Part shown: positions 25,660 through 36,409 of the stretch, piece by piece
Numbering within the stretch: the stretch's first letter is position 1
Layout of the letters: every line of letters begins with the position of its first letter
NCBI RefSeq assembly: GCF_000149955.1
Contig: NC_030992.1
Location: 2,531,477 to 2,595,476, forward strand
Source: Fusarium oxysporum f. sp. lycopersici 4287
Lineage: Eukaryota; Ascomycota; Sordariomycetes; Hypocreales; Nectriaceae
DNA length: 64,000 bases
Direction of reading: 5' to 3'
Made by a program: the position numbers and the translations under genes
Notes under the pieces: generated by a model
What the model was told of the DNA's origin: nothing
What the model saw: the letters and a program-made list of their open reading frames with translations, nothing else
Database searches by the model: none

Positions 25660-26292
25660 AGAACTGAGCCTGAGGCGCCTTTAAGGACAGTAGAGGAAGG
25701 TTGATTTCAAGGTCGAGAGTTCTCGGGAAAACTATATGCAATTATGGAGTCAATGGAGTATCCCCCTCCTTGCTTCTTTCTCTCATCGATGATAAAAATG
25801 AGACCAGTTGGCAATGGTAATGAGTGCTTTGACTCAGAGATGACGCTCTTATTGGGGTGGAGACAGAGAGAATTCGGGGCTAAGAGTTCTTACCTTCCCT
25901 TAGGTTACCTACCTGTTCCAGGGACTACACCTACCTGAGGTATCGAATACATGTACCTATAGTTTGTTGGCCACGGTATATTGCGGCACAATTGAACAAT
26001 CATATCTAACAAATGCTTTATTAGCATCAGATACCACTGCACCATTTGGACAACAAACCGCTTAACAACACTAACTTAGGTACTGAGGCAGGACTGATTA
26101 ACGAAGCCACTGTACTTCTTCATATCGAGATATGGATATTTCCATTTCATCGATACAGTATACTAAAAGGTCTCTAGAGTTTATTATAACGCCTCTTCCA
26201 CTCTCTTCCATTCGTCTATGTTGACGAATACCAGCTATCAGTTCAACTTTTGCCGAAAAACTCTGCTAGCTAAGGAACCTCATCAAACGGCT
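25660..26292. other. Intergenic, HAD promoter and 3' flank of the methyltransferase-like gene
   Basis: Both flanking genes run leftward. TACCTACCTGTTCC and ACCTACCTGAGGTA elements cluster at about 25904-25942. No gene is supported. Confidence 0.55.
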
Positions 26293-27005
26293 TTATAAGC
26301 GTCTTTCATTAGAACTGCAGTCTGTTCTCCTCGCCACTGCCATCGATTCATACTCATCAAGTCCAACTTCGTAACCATGTTTCTTCCCAACAACCACAAA
26401 TTGACAGCTTTCATGTCCAGTGTTGAAACAAGGCTCAAATACCTCCCAGTCGACCATAGGCCCCAGCCACACAATGGCTTCGACTTTTAGACCCTGCTCA
26501 GCAATGACTTTCATATATCGCGAGATTAAAGCAGGTTGGCGTGGATAGACGAACATCAGAGCTGTCACATCTGAATCCTGCAGCCTCGAAGTGACATCCC
26601 AACTACCACGAACAGTGTGTATGGCTTGTTCTGGAAGATAGCTGTTGACATGGTCTCTCATACCAAATTGCTGAACTTCAACTCCTTCAATGTTAACCAT
26701 AGCATGATCAGAGCTACTGCGTTGGCGTTGCGAGTTTATATAAGCAAGGAAAAGAGCTTCCAGTAGCCCGGATCCGCTTCCGATCGAAAGCACAGTTGGC
26801 GTTTCTCCTGGAAGCTGTTAGTCAGTCATATACCAAGAACAGCTTGCCTTAGGGAAGGGGTTCCCAGACTTTTGGCATGGTCTAACAGAGGCGTGGTGTT
26901 GGGGATTGCGTTGATTAGGTTCCGGAATAATTTGTACGAAAGGCTTAGACAACAATCCGGAGTGCGGATAGGTGCTCCTTGCAAGTCGAGCACAGGAAGG
27001 TCCAT
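26293..27005 (-). CDS. Methyltransferase-fold protein of unknown substrate, with 26-nt candidate intron
   Basis: Exon 1 (27005-26834) starts at a good ATG. Its frame hits a stop immediately after a GTATAT sequence. The downstream frame (26807-26293) resumes 26 nt later with ETPTVLSIGSGSGLLEA. The 26 nt (26808-26833) contain a GTATAT donor, a GACTAAC branch point and a TTCCAG acceptor, and removing them joins the frames exactly to give 228 residues. VLSIGSGSGLLEAL matches motif I of class I SAM-dependent methyltransferases. VNIEGVEVQQ and DVTALMFVYPRQP fit later strands of that fold. The substrate is unknown. The gene is divergent from a CDC123-like ATP-grasp gene. Either this is an unusually short intron or the gene is damaged. 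The fold assignment is moderate and the exon junction uncertain. Confidence 0.6.
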
Positions 27006-27280
27006 GTTTTTTATGGTGGGCTTCGAATGAATGAATCAAATACAATAATATTAATAGTGAAGTCTGCTCAAATGCACGTTGGAAACCCGACCCTCAATTT
27101 TAGAGACGAGTGAAGTCTGCTCATAACACTAGATTTGTTCTGTGGGTTTGTCGAAGTGGCGTCCGGCCGTTGGATGGTGGGTGTAACACCAGAGTCAATA
27201 ATTCACCTCGCAAGTGAACCTATTTTCATTCGAAATAATTTCCTTCACTGCAGGATCACTTTCTTTGTGATCAATCGACT
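27006..27280. promoter_or_regulatory. Short divergent promoter with 15-bp direct repeat
   Basis: Only 275 bp separates the start codons of the methyltransferase-like (-) and ATP-grasp-like (+) genes. The sequence AGTGAAGTCTGCTCA occurs twice, perfectly and in the same orientation, at 27056-27070 and 27109-27123 (53 bp start to start). The repeat was seen directly. Its role as a shared regulator-binding element is inference. Confidence 0.6.
27056..27123 (+). repeat. Pair of 15-bp direct repeats
   Basis: Two identical copies of AGTGAAGTCTGCTCA at 27056-27070 and 27109-27123, separated by 38 bp of unrelated sequence. They lie nearer the methyltransferase-like gene (start at 27005) but upstream of both divergent genes. 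Confidence 0.9.
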
Positions 27281-28303
27281 ATGGATGGAAATGCAACGAA
27301 AAACATGCATCTCACACAAACCAACTACGAAGAGGTCGAATCAGACTGTCAGAATGTATCGCCTACCAAGTTCAACACCTGCTTTCATACCGTCGAAGAA
27401 ATTCCAGCACATGAGAGCACGAATCATCTTTCACGTCCGTCAGAAGCACCTTACTCCTTCGAGCGATGGCTACCCCTGGTTCTAAAAACACGAAACCTCG
27501 ATGCAAAAGTTGCACAAATTGTCAAACTCACACGAGCAGAGGCCAAGCTCGTCGTAGCAGCTTCGGGCACCTCGATCATCACTGGTGAACACAACCGAGC
27601 ATATCAAGAAGACATCCAGGAAGAAATCATCCCGCATCTATCGTCTCTCGACTTCCCCGCCGAAGGTCTCTTTATGCGTTTGGATCGTTGCTCACCTAAA
27701 GATGGTCGTCAAGCCGTACCGGGTAGGCTGTCTCTTCACTCCCCAACGGATATAATTATTGGCTTGATCACATCACAGCGAGCACGTAATGGAATATTAA
27801 AGAGTCTTGAAGGGGGGAGTCCGACTGTCGACTTGACTTTTCTACCATTCAATAAACGTATGGGGAGCGAAAGGGAATACCGAGTCTACTGTGTACCAGA
27901 GACGGGAGCCGTCTCCGCAGTAAGTCAATACTGCTGGCACAAGCCATGGCACTTTGATTGTGAAGAGCACGAAAATCAGACAAGAGCAGTGGATCAAATC
28001 TGGGAGGGAATCCAAACGATTCACAAATCAATCCTACATGATCTGGATCCGGATGACCGGCTGGATCAGCTGCTTTTAAAGCAAGGGCTGTCGTTCGATG
28101 TGTTTTACGACGAGACAGACGAGACATTGCAACTAGTCGAGTTGAACGTTTTCGGTGCGAGGAGCGGATGCGGATCGTGCTTATTCCATTGGATCAATGA
28201 TTGGGACCAACTCTATGGCCATTGCGAAAGGGTCGAGTTTCGAGTCGCACGAGGGAACAAAAAATACACAAGCGCCAGTGGCGTTACAGGTTTGTCTGCT
28301 TAG
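27281..28303 (+). CDS. CDC123/D123-like ATP-grasp protein
   Basis: A single-exon gene of 340 residues from the ATG at 27281. Several blocks resemble the D123/CDC123 family, which has an ATP-grasp fold and in eukaryotes assists eIF2 assembly. These are FMRLDRCSPKDG, EYRVYCVPETGAVSAVSQYCW, and SFDVFYDETDETLQLVELNVFG followed by LFHWINDWDQLYG. They match the family's sRSPKDA, EFRxFV and DxNPFG patterns only loosely, so this is probably a divergent paralogue and not the housekeeping CDC123. The first 60 residues are polar and unmatched. It shares a 275-bp divergent promoter with the methyltransferase-fold gene, which suggests joint expression. The substrate is unknown. Confidence 0.68.
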   Translation: MDGNATKNMHLTQTNYEEVESDCQNVSPTKFNTCFHTVEEIPAHESTNHLSRPSEAPYSFERWLPLVLKTRNLDAKVAQIVKLTRAEAKLVVAASGTSIITGEHNRAYQEDIQEEIIPHLSSLDFPAEGLFMRLDRCSPKDGRQAVPGRLSLHSPTDIIIGLITSQRARNGILKSLEGGSPTVDLTFLPFNKRMGSEREYRVYCVPETGAVSAVSQYCWHKPWHFDCEEHENQTRAVDQIWEGIQTIHKSILHDLDPDDRLDQLLLKQGLSFDVFYDETDETLQLVELNVFGARSGCGSCLFHWINDWDQLYGHCERVEFRVARGNKKYTSASGVTGLSA

Positions 28304-29179
28304 TTTCTGCCACAGTCATAGGCGTGCTAGGCCTCTGACACTATTTTCCCGTTCCTGATGATCTTGTGACTAGCCACGAGCTTGGATGGCTGGATGGAAT
28401 TGCTTGGCCCTTGTTACCCTCGAGATCTCATGCTTGTCCTGCCAGCCCGCGTTTAAGCAACGGGCGCAGTCGGCAAGTGTGCATATAGCCCCACTAGGTA
28501 TTAGGCTAAGAGATCTCTTCAAGAGTGTTTCCCTGGTTTAGGAATCCACGGAAAAATCTAGACTATTCCTTTGAATGATAAAACAGACAATCTTCGCACA
28601 TTATTGTTCATGGGAAAACTTAGCATGGGAGGGAAAGTACGAGATGCTTACCTCTAAATTATCCTAAATTGTTGCCATATACAACTATAAAAAAAACTTT
28701 TGTTCGTCGGTCGTTGAAGAAAGAGCTTGGAACAACTACCATCCATTTCTCTTTTGCAAATCAAGCTGTAATTAAACTACTCCCGTCTTTTTGTAGGCAG
28801 CTTGAGGTACAGCCAATACGAGGCCGTCTCGATAGCTGATCGAAGCCCCACACTAGCTGCCCGGGGTGCATGCATGCTCAGCGTCATCCTTATTTTCAAG
28901 ACTATAATACTCTCGGTAAGCTGCATTGCTTTCCATATATTCGATTTTACACCTACAATACCTGTCCCTGGGCTTTCTACTTTATACACCCAGGAAGGCA
29001 AAAATAACAATCACGACCGTGACAGCCTATTCCTCTCAAAAGGCTGACTTTTGCAGAACAGGCTGCCGATACTGCCACGATTGCCACTGTTCTTATGGAG
29101 CTCTAAGATCTAGGAGAATGAAGCGTGCCTCACAATCGTCTCACCACTCCAGACACGAGTACCATCAAAACAACCAGCC
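28304..29179. other. Intergenic, no gene recognised
   Basis: Contains the 3' flank of the ATP-grasp-like gene and the promoter of the downstream membrane-protein gene. Short frames near 28777-29183 start without ATG or carry no motif. Confidence 0.5.
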
Positions 29180-32100
29180 ATGAGCTCCGCCACAGGTTCC
29201 TCCAACCTGGCATGGCCGCCTAAACAGCGACCTTCCCAGCGAACGGTACGAAATCACTCGCTCTATAATTTCCTGCATGCATGACAGCGAGAATGGGTAG
29301 ATATCTGATGCATCAGGCAGAAATTGAAGAACGGAACCTTTATCATTCCCAGGACTGGCGAACGATCGAGGTCCGAGTTCTCGTTAAGCACATCTACCAA
29401 CGCAGTAGTTGCAGACGATATCAACAAGAAACCGAAATACCAATCCTTCGAGGCCGCTGAATCCTTTGGTGACCGTATCCACATTATCGCACATAACGTC
29501 AAAACTGCATTCATCTTGACATGGCTGTGGCTACATACTGAAGAAGGCCATGGAGTTCTCAAGTGTACACTTGCCTACGTACTTGGTAGTATGGGTACTT
29601 TTTTCCCACCCTTGACAGCCTTTCTTGGCAACAGAGATGGAAAGCATGTCTCTGCTACCATTACCGTTTACTTTCACCCAGCACGAACTGTTGGCTCTAT
29701 GCTTGAGGCAACTGTTATAGCAGTCGTTGCTGTATTTTACGCGGAAGTCATATCGATGCTGTCGATGGGAATTGCAATTGCCATGAGATCCCAACTTGGC
29801 TTGACTGCCGCTGCTCACGTGCTGATCCTCATTATCTGCATCGGAGGAGGACTGGGCTTTGTGGGTTGGGTAAAGCAAAGACTCAACAGCCCCCTCGTTA
29901 ACGTCGGCTCAACCTTGGCATCGATCGCAATCATCTCCGTAATCACCAAAGAGGAGGGCGTACAAGGAGGCTACTTTGACGACGACAAGATCGTCCAGGT
30001 CTTGAAATTGCTTCTTGTTGGCATCACTTGCACTCTAACAGTTAATGTGCTAGTCTGGAGANNNNNNNNNNNNNNNNNNNNNNNNNNNNNNNNNNNNNNN
30101 NNNNNNNNNNNNNNNNNNNNNNNNNNNNNNNNNNNNNNNNNNNNNNNNNNNNNNNNNNNNNAACAAAAGAGTTTTTCCGAGCGAACGGAAGATGAATTTC
30201 GGAAAACGTGCGTCTGGCCGAATTTCTAACCTAGGACAACAGCAGCAATATAAAACGATGAACCTCAACACTCCGGAGCAAGACAAAATTTGAGTACTTC
30301 TTCCTGGCACGAGAAACCCTTTTTATCCGCTTGATAAACAGTCTGTCAAGATCGGTTGGAGGCACTCTCCCAAGACATAGGAGGACTGCGAAAGTGCGCT
30401 CGAAAACAATTCACTCTACTCAGAGAGGTTCTAAACCTGGAAGATACCTTCCCATCACCGAAGCCCACAGGGATGACATCCACCTTGAATCGAGCCATTT
30501 CTGCATATATTGATGGTGGAGGTCAAACATTGTCTGACATTGATGAATCTGGAGAGAGTGAGGAAGAACGGCTGGCGGCGAGAAACAAATCGGATACCGC
30601 TCTAGACGTAGCCCCCGCTTTCCAAGAGCCTTCTGACATCTTTGCCCTCTTCATCAACATGCTCGGCCCGTCAATCAAGTCGCTGGCTCATACACTATCA
30701 GAAATCCTGCGTGAGCCTGCATTTGGACAGGACCCGAACAAAGACATCGCGGTGAACGAACAGTTGAGGGAGAGCCTTCGCGATGCTCTGAATCTTTACA
30801 ATAATGCAAGATCAGAGTCGTTACAGGAGCTTTACCGTACCATTCAGATCGGACGTGCTAGATCTGAGAAGATTCAAGCGGACATCGAAGAAGTTGCTGC
30901 AGCCTGTGGGCATTTCTCCTTCAGTTTACAGGCTGTAGCTGAAGAGACTGATGCATATTTGGATGTACTAGAGGACATCAAGTACACGACTGAGACAGCG
31001 CCGCGTTCATGGAGTTGGCTCAAATTCTGGAGGTACTTCGGCCGGACTGAACCTTCAGACAAAGACAGGGTTGAAGATCCGGAACGCGAGAGCTTGATAC
31101 AGAAACCACCTGTGCCGAGACTGCGGAAATCTCAAATGCCCAAAGGTATTCCAGATACAATGGTCGCACGGCGAGATACCTTCAACTGGGATGCTGCCCC
31201 ACAGTCTAGCAGAGTCAAAAGAAGAGTCGCTCAGAAAATGCTCAAGATTTCCCGATTCATCGTACGGGAGGACATACTTTTTGGTATCAAAGTTGGCATT
31301 GGTGCACTTCTCTGGGCCATGCTTGCTTTCATACCAAGCACAAGACCTATTTATCAGACATGGAGAGGTGAATGGGGTCTCCTTTCCTTCATGATCGTGG
31401 CGGCTATGACAACTGGCTCAGCGAATACTACTGGAACTGCCAGATTCAAAGGTACCCTGATTGGCGCAGCCTTTGCCGTGGTGTGCTGGACTGTCAGCCA
31501 AGGTAATGGCATTGCACTGGTGTTTCTGGGTGGCCTTGTAGCTTTGTTCAACTTCTACGTGATTTTGGTCATCAAGAAGGCTCCACTGGGTAGAATTGCT
31601 TTGTTAGCATATAACGTGAGCACCCTTTATGCCTACAGCATCTCGCAAGATGTCGACGATGACGACGATGACGAGGGAGGATCCAACCCCCTGATTTTGG
31701 ACATTGCCTGGCATCGAGTTATTGCGGTCACTCTAGGCATCGTATGGGGTATTGTTGTTTGCCGAGTCCTCTGGCCGATTTCTGGTCGAAAGAAGTTCCG
31801 TGAAGGACTTTCTGTCCTGTATCTCCAGATGGGTCTCATATGGAAGCGTGGCCCTCTTACTGTGTCGCTTAATAAAGATAGCACACATAATAACACGCTT
31901 GACTACATGCGCGAGGGCGAACAGGCGGCTCTTCAACGATATGGTAGGCACTCACTGCCACATCTTTCTTAATCACGCTAACTCTGTGACAGCCTTCAAA
32001 CTTGCAAGCCTGCGAACGGCTGCGAAGTCCGAATTTGAGCTTCGCGGTCCATTCCCAGACGCAGCTTATGGGCGCATTATGCGCTCCACCAAAAACATGC

Positions 32101-32519
32101 TTAATGGTTTCTATGCTATGCGTCTCATCACATCGAAACGAAATCAATTAACAGAAGGCGAGCGGGCATTGTTAGAGTACACAAGCACTGAGAGAGCTCT
32201 CCTTTGCCAGCGCATATGTCACGTCTTTCAAGTTATCGCTTCGTGCCTTATGCTAGAATACCCCTTGACCGATGCCATCCCTACGGTTGAGAACAACAAG
32301 GACCGACTCTTAGGGAAAATCTACCAATTCCGCAAGGAGCACATGAATACGGATCTTTCGGGCGACGAGTCCCCTCTGGTTGTTCAAGAGAGTGATTATG
32401 CTTTGCTGTACGCATACACACTCGTTACGCTACAAGTGGCAGCTGAATTAAACAAGGTGAGGGCCGAGATTGAAGCCCTGTATGGAGTCTTACACGAGGA
32501 AGCTCTGCTGCTGCAATAG
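29180..32519 (+). CDS. BRE4 / aromatic acid exporter-type membrane protein, interrupted by an assembly gap
   Basis: A large fungal multipass membrane protein with two FUSC/ArAE-like transporter modules. Relatives include yeast BRE4, linked to brefeldin A sensitivity. Exon 1 (29180-29245) starts at an ATG and joins across a 75-nt intron (29246-29320) to a frame running to 30061. The following 100 Ns (30062-30161) are a gap of unknown true size. From 30162 to about 30355 recognisable family sequence (DEFRKT, KFEYFFLARETL, LDKQSVK) appears in different frames. From about 30356 the frame is clean to 31943, then a 49-nt intron (31944-31992) and a last exon to 32519. Membrane segments occur at residues encoded by about 29500-30050 and again by 31260-31780. 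An acidic DVDDDDDDE loop lies near 31650. The full length cannot be stated. Confidence 0.82.
30062..30161. other. Assembly gap (100 Ns)
   Basis: Exactly 100 N characters, the conventional placeholder for a gap of unknown length. It falls inside the coding sequence of the BRE4-like gene. Confidence 0.99.
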
Positions 32520-32839
32520 AGGAGGAAGGCTTGTCAAACAGGAGGTACATGGTCTTTTGCATACTTAGCCATTCATGATACCAGACTTCCATGTTCAACG
32601 CGTGGTGAGTTGGCGCGTTTTCTGTGTCCTGTGTATTCTTTCTCGTGCGTAGGTAAATAAAAGCCAGCATTTTATGATATGAGGTTTAGATATTACTGTT
32701 CTTCGTGATGATCGAAAGCTACCTATGTTCGTATGGGTTGTCCATCATACCTATCATTACCTTGTATGCCCCTTAATCCTTTGACGCCATGAGCCATCGA
32801 TAGCAGCAACTAAATAATATGTAGATTTGGGCGTCCATT
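32520..32839. other. Convergent 3' intergenic region
   Basis: About 320 bp between the stop codons of the BRE4-like gene (+) and DPB2 (-). It presumably contains both 3' UTRs. Confidence 0.6.
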
Positions 32840-35223
32840 CTAAACTGTACATTCCCTTAACCTGCCCAAGCGACCAACATCATACTCGACCCATCGAGCG
32901 ATTCCCTTGCGTCCTGGTACGAGCACACTGCCTGGGTTCATTACATGACACCCCTCGTATGTGACGCAAAACGGCGGGGCTGTTGTGTCGAGCAAAACCA
33001 TGGCTGTGGGAAGTGGGTATAAATGCAATGCTGAGGAGTAGTCCCAGTGAACGGGGCGAATAGCCTGGCGGAATGGTGCGAGGTAGCCTTGATCAAGAAT
33101 AGTCTTGACAAGTTTCTGGGCGGCATGAACGTCGTGAGGAATGAGAGGTGTGACGGGCGAGCCGGTAGCAGTAGCGGTAGGATCATCATGATGAGCAGCA
33201 TCGATATCCATCGGCTGAACATCTTCGGGAGGGGCAGCACTTGAACCTGGTGCCTGTTCTCCACTGGCATCCTTGGCCTTCGGTTTTAAACGGACAGAGG
33301 CTCGACGCAAACGAGCAGATACATCATCTCTAAAGACGACAAGTTCGTGGTTGGGGCCGAATAAACTGATTCGGCTTGGGTTCGAGGTCCATACAGCAGT
33401 ACCATTTGACTTCCCTCCCACTTCCGCATTGGCTGTCGCAAAGGCTCGACGTATTCTCGACGTGAACATGTCTGGTACTTGCTTTCGAGGCAAAGGAACA
33501 GAGGCGCCAGCTGTAAAGGACGAGACCCATCCGTCATTGTCTCCGGGAACAAAGACGAAGGTAGACGACTGGAGCAGGGTTGGAAAGTCTCCCAGGGTTG
33601 AAGCCAGGGCATCAAAGTATTCCTTATATTCGATACTTCCGCCACTGCCTCCTCGTGCCAAAACAGCGTACTGAGTGAAGTTGCCCATCAGCACGAATGT
33701 TAGAGGCGTTGAGCCCTCAGGCTCTGAGGCATATCCTGATAGGATCTTGCGTAATGCTTGGAGAGTTCGTGGTTGATCGAGGTTCAGCTCGCCAATAATA
33801 ACAACGCGCCCACGCGATGGTGCAGTATCCTCCTCTGCTCTGCTGCGTAGAAGGCGCCTTTCGAGCCTGCGCATCTTGGTACCCACGGCACGCTCGCTGC
33901 CTACACCCAGGAAATCGATCCAGCCAAAGCCCCCTCCTATGGTCTGCTCCTGGCCACCATCGGGTCCGCTAATGCCCAGAGTCGCTTGACGACGTTCACA
34001 TGGGGGCTGGCCTACAAAGAAGCCTTGGAAGCGGCCACCTAGTGTACCTCCAACGCCGCTGCTGCCGCTTAGACCCTTGCCCACAGATTCGTCTTCTTCT
34101 TCATAGACACCGTCAACCAGCACGATCATCCCAGGACAAAACCATGCTGAATCATCCGGGATAGCTACCGCCTGGGATAAGTCCAAGGCAATAGTACCAG
34201 TCAGGTCGCTGATGGCAAGATCGCCGGTAGGAAGGACAACCAGGAGCCCTAGTAACATATGGCTGCTGCCATGACGACCAAGGAGGTTCGCGATTGGCGT
34301 GAGTTTAAGTGAATGCTGGTTGGAAAGGGAACGGCTCAGGCTTTGTTTTCGAGAGGAGGAGACTGCTGAGGACTGGAAGGTTTCGTTACGGAGAAGACGC
34401 TGATGGATTACATTGTAGCGATTGCGGAAAACCGTCGTTTTGTGTGAGGCCGGTGGTAGTAATGAAGGCGTTGAGGTATCCCTAGGAAATGTTAGTCGCA
34501 AATTCAGTTGAACCACCGAATAGACTATACTGACTTTTCAAAGTGCTTTTTGCCAACGTTGTATATGAATCTGGGTTGGTCATATGCGTCTATGATCTTA
34601 AGCCATGCTCGAGGATCGCTCGTCTCGCTTTCTTCTTGCTCCTCATCCACACCAAGTCCCGACATGCCGAAGCTTGTGTTGCTATCCTCCCTCCTGATTT
34701 CTGCCGGCCGTAGTCCCAACCGTGTGTTCAAGGTCTCGTTATCTTTGAGATCAAGCATACTATCCCCACGCGGTAGTCCTCTTGTTGGGCCAGTGATTCT
34801 GCCGCCGCTCATGTTACCCTCAAGGGTTTTGAGAATTTCCTGGAGCTCTTTACTCGAGCCCTCGACAATGACACCTCCATTGCGGTTTTTCCAGCTTCGT
34901 GCAACCTCTTCAAGAACCCGCTCGGCCAAACCTTCTTCACGCCATCCTGAACCACAATGCCTTCCAATGAAGGAAGCTAGTTCTTGAAGGGCAGAGGATG
35001 TCAGTGTTAAAGAATGTTTTTTCGTGAATGTACGGAAAGCGAGCGGTCGAAGTGTCGGAGGAGGGAGTATGATCGGTAATATTGCAGCCTTGGGAGCATT
35101 GACGGCAAATGGCTTCAGTGGATGGATGGGGGTACCGAAGGCGGGAGATGAAGATGGTATCGCAGAAGACGGAGGGACCGCCCCTCGTTGTTTTCGGAAT
35201 ATAGGAGCTGGTGTTTTATCCAT
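32840..35223 (-). CDS. DPB2: DNA polymerase epsilon subunit B (DPB2)
   Basis: The essential second subunit of the leading-strand replicative polymerase; it also links the polymerase to the CMG helicase. Exon 1 (35223-34535) and exon 2 (34481-32840) flank a 53-nt intron with a GTCAGT donor and a CCTAG acceptor, giving 776 residues. The raw frame begins at GTG, so the ATG at 35223 (MDKTPAPIF) is used. The N-terminal helical domain is followed by an OB fold (about residues 309-365, LLVVLPTGDLAISDLTG). A calcineurin-like phosphoesterase domain lies from about 455 on, with VVIIGELNLDQ and FVFVPGDNDGW. In B subunits of this family the phosphoesterase is catalytically inactive. A Gly/Ser-rich insertion lies after the OB fold. 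Confidence 0.93.
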
Positions 35224-35593
35224 GATCTGGACCACTAGCTTGGCATGGCAGAGAAAGAAAGGGAAAAAAAAAAAAAAACCAACTTTTTGTATATGAAATC
35301 AACGTGGTTTGCTAATTGAATTTCGTACACGGTGCTCTGGTTGATTTGCCTACCTACCTTGTACCTCGTTGCGTAGGTCGTCTTGAAGGGTTCGCGCCGA
35401 CCGCGTAGACGCGTTTAATTGATTCGTTTGATACATATACTCTCCATAGGCATATATCGCGTTGTACTAGGGTCCTACGAATGACCTCATTCATGATCAA
35501 GGTCGAGTCAACACAATGATAGCTTCATTTAGCCCGTTGCATTGGATTGCGGACACAGTAGTAAAATCGATTTGAATTCCGAACAGCAGCAAA
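35224..35593. promoter_or_regulatory. Divergent promoter between DPB2 and the mitochondrial-type gene
   Basis: 370 bp between two outward-facing ATGs. A poly-A run of about 15 bases lies at 35264-35278 and a CCTACCTACCTTG element at about 35348-35361. Confidence 0.55.
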
Positions 35594-36409
35594 ATGATAG
35601 GGTCAACATTTCGAAATGTTGCTCGCCAGAGGGCTGTACCTTTCAGAGCCATATCCAGTCTTTCTAGCAACCCTAAAATTGTTTGTATTCAACACCCAAG
35701 CCAGCACCACTTCATAAACACGCTGACCATGTTGTAGAAAGTTGTGAAGAATCCCAAATCTCCTTTTACAAACTACTTAAGCTACCTCGAGAAAGAACCG
35801 CCTGACGAGCGCCTAGCGATTGGGACTACTAGCGAGCTCCCTCCCACCCCTCAGTCCTTCACTGAGAACAAGGACTTCGTCAAGATTCTCAACGAGGTGA
35901 TAACCGAGTACGGTCACGAAGATGAGGATCTTGTCAACCAAGCCCGCGCATTTGCCAGTCCGGGAGGCTTCAATCTCGGCTCAGGCGGAGCCTTTTTCTC
36001 ACAAAAACGACCTAATAGAGGTGGATCTCGCAAGCAGGGAGCTGGAGGGGGAGCTGGAGGTGACGGTGCAGGAGGCGCCAGCGCTCAAGGAGGAGCCGGT
36101 GGTGGTGGAAGAGGAGGATATGTGCACCTCAGTGACCGAAGGAATCCCCCCGACTTTGGACGCATTGCATGGCCTGAGGATATCTTGGGAAGTGTTGAGG
36201 TGGACGGTGCCGGTACCATCATCGGCAAAGTACAGCCAAGTGGAACGTACCGTATTCTGACGAACGAGGGAATGTAAGTCTAGAGAACATGAACACAGTC
36301 ACGTCAAGTCGCTAACAATTTGTCAAGCCTGGGACTCAGCCCATTCTTACAAACAAAGTTGGTGGAGAGGCTGAAGCAAGAAGAAGCCAAACAAAACCCA
36401 ACAAGTTAG
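35594..36409 (+). CDS. Probable mitochondrial protein of unknown function with Gly-rich linker
   Basis: Three exons (35594-35680, 35738-36273, 36328-36409) give 234 residues. Introns are 57 and 54 nt; the second is GTAAGT...GCTAAC...CAAG, while the first has a weaker GTTTGT donor and a TTGTAG acceptor. The first exon encodes an Arg-rich, acid-free N-terminus (MIGSTFRNVARQRAVPFRA) typical of a mitochondrial presequence. The segment NPKSPFTNYLSYLEKEPPDE looks conserved. It is followed by a low-complexity linker of about 35 residues, mostly Gly and Ala (encoded by about 36010-36120). The C-terminal part contains SVEVDGAGTIIGKVQPSGTY and ends in charged helix-like sequence. I do not recognise the family with confidence. 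Mitochondrial location is inference. Confidence 0.72.

Noticed and set aside
31752..32519. 255-codon frame as a separate gene (+)
   Set aside because: It runs through the 49-nt intron at 31944-31992; its right part is the last exon of the BRE4-like gene.
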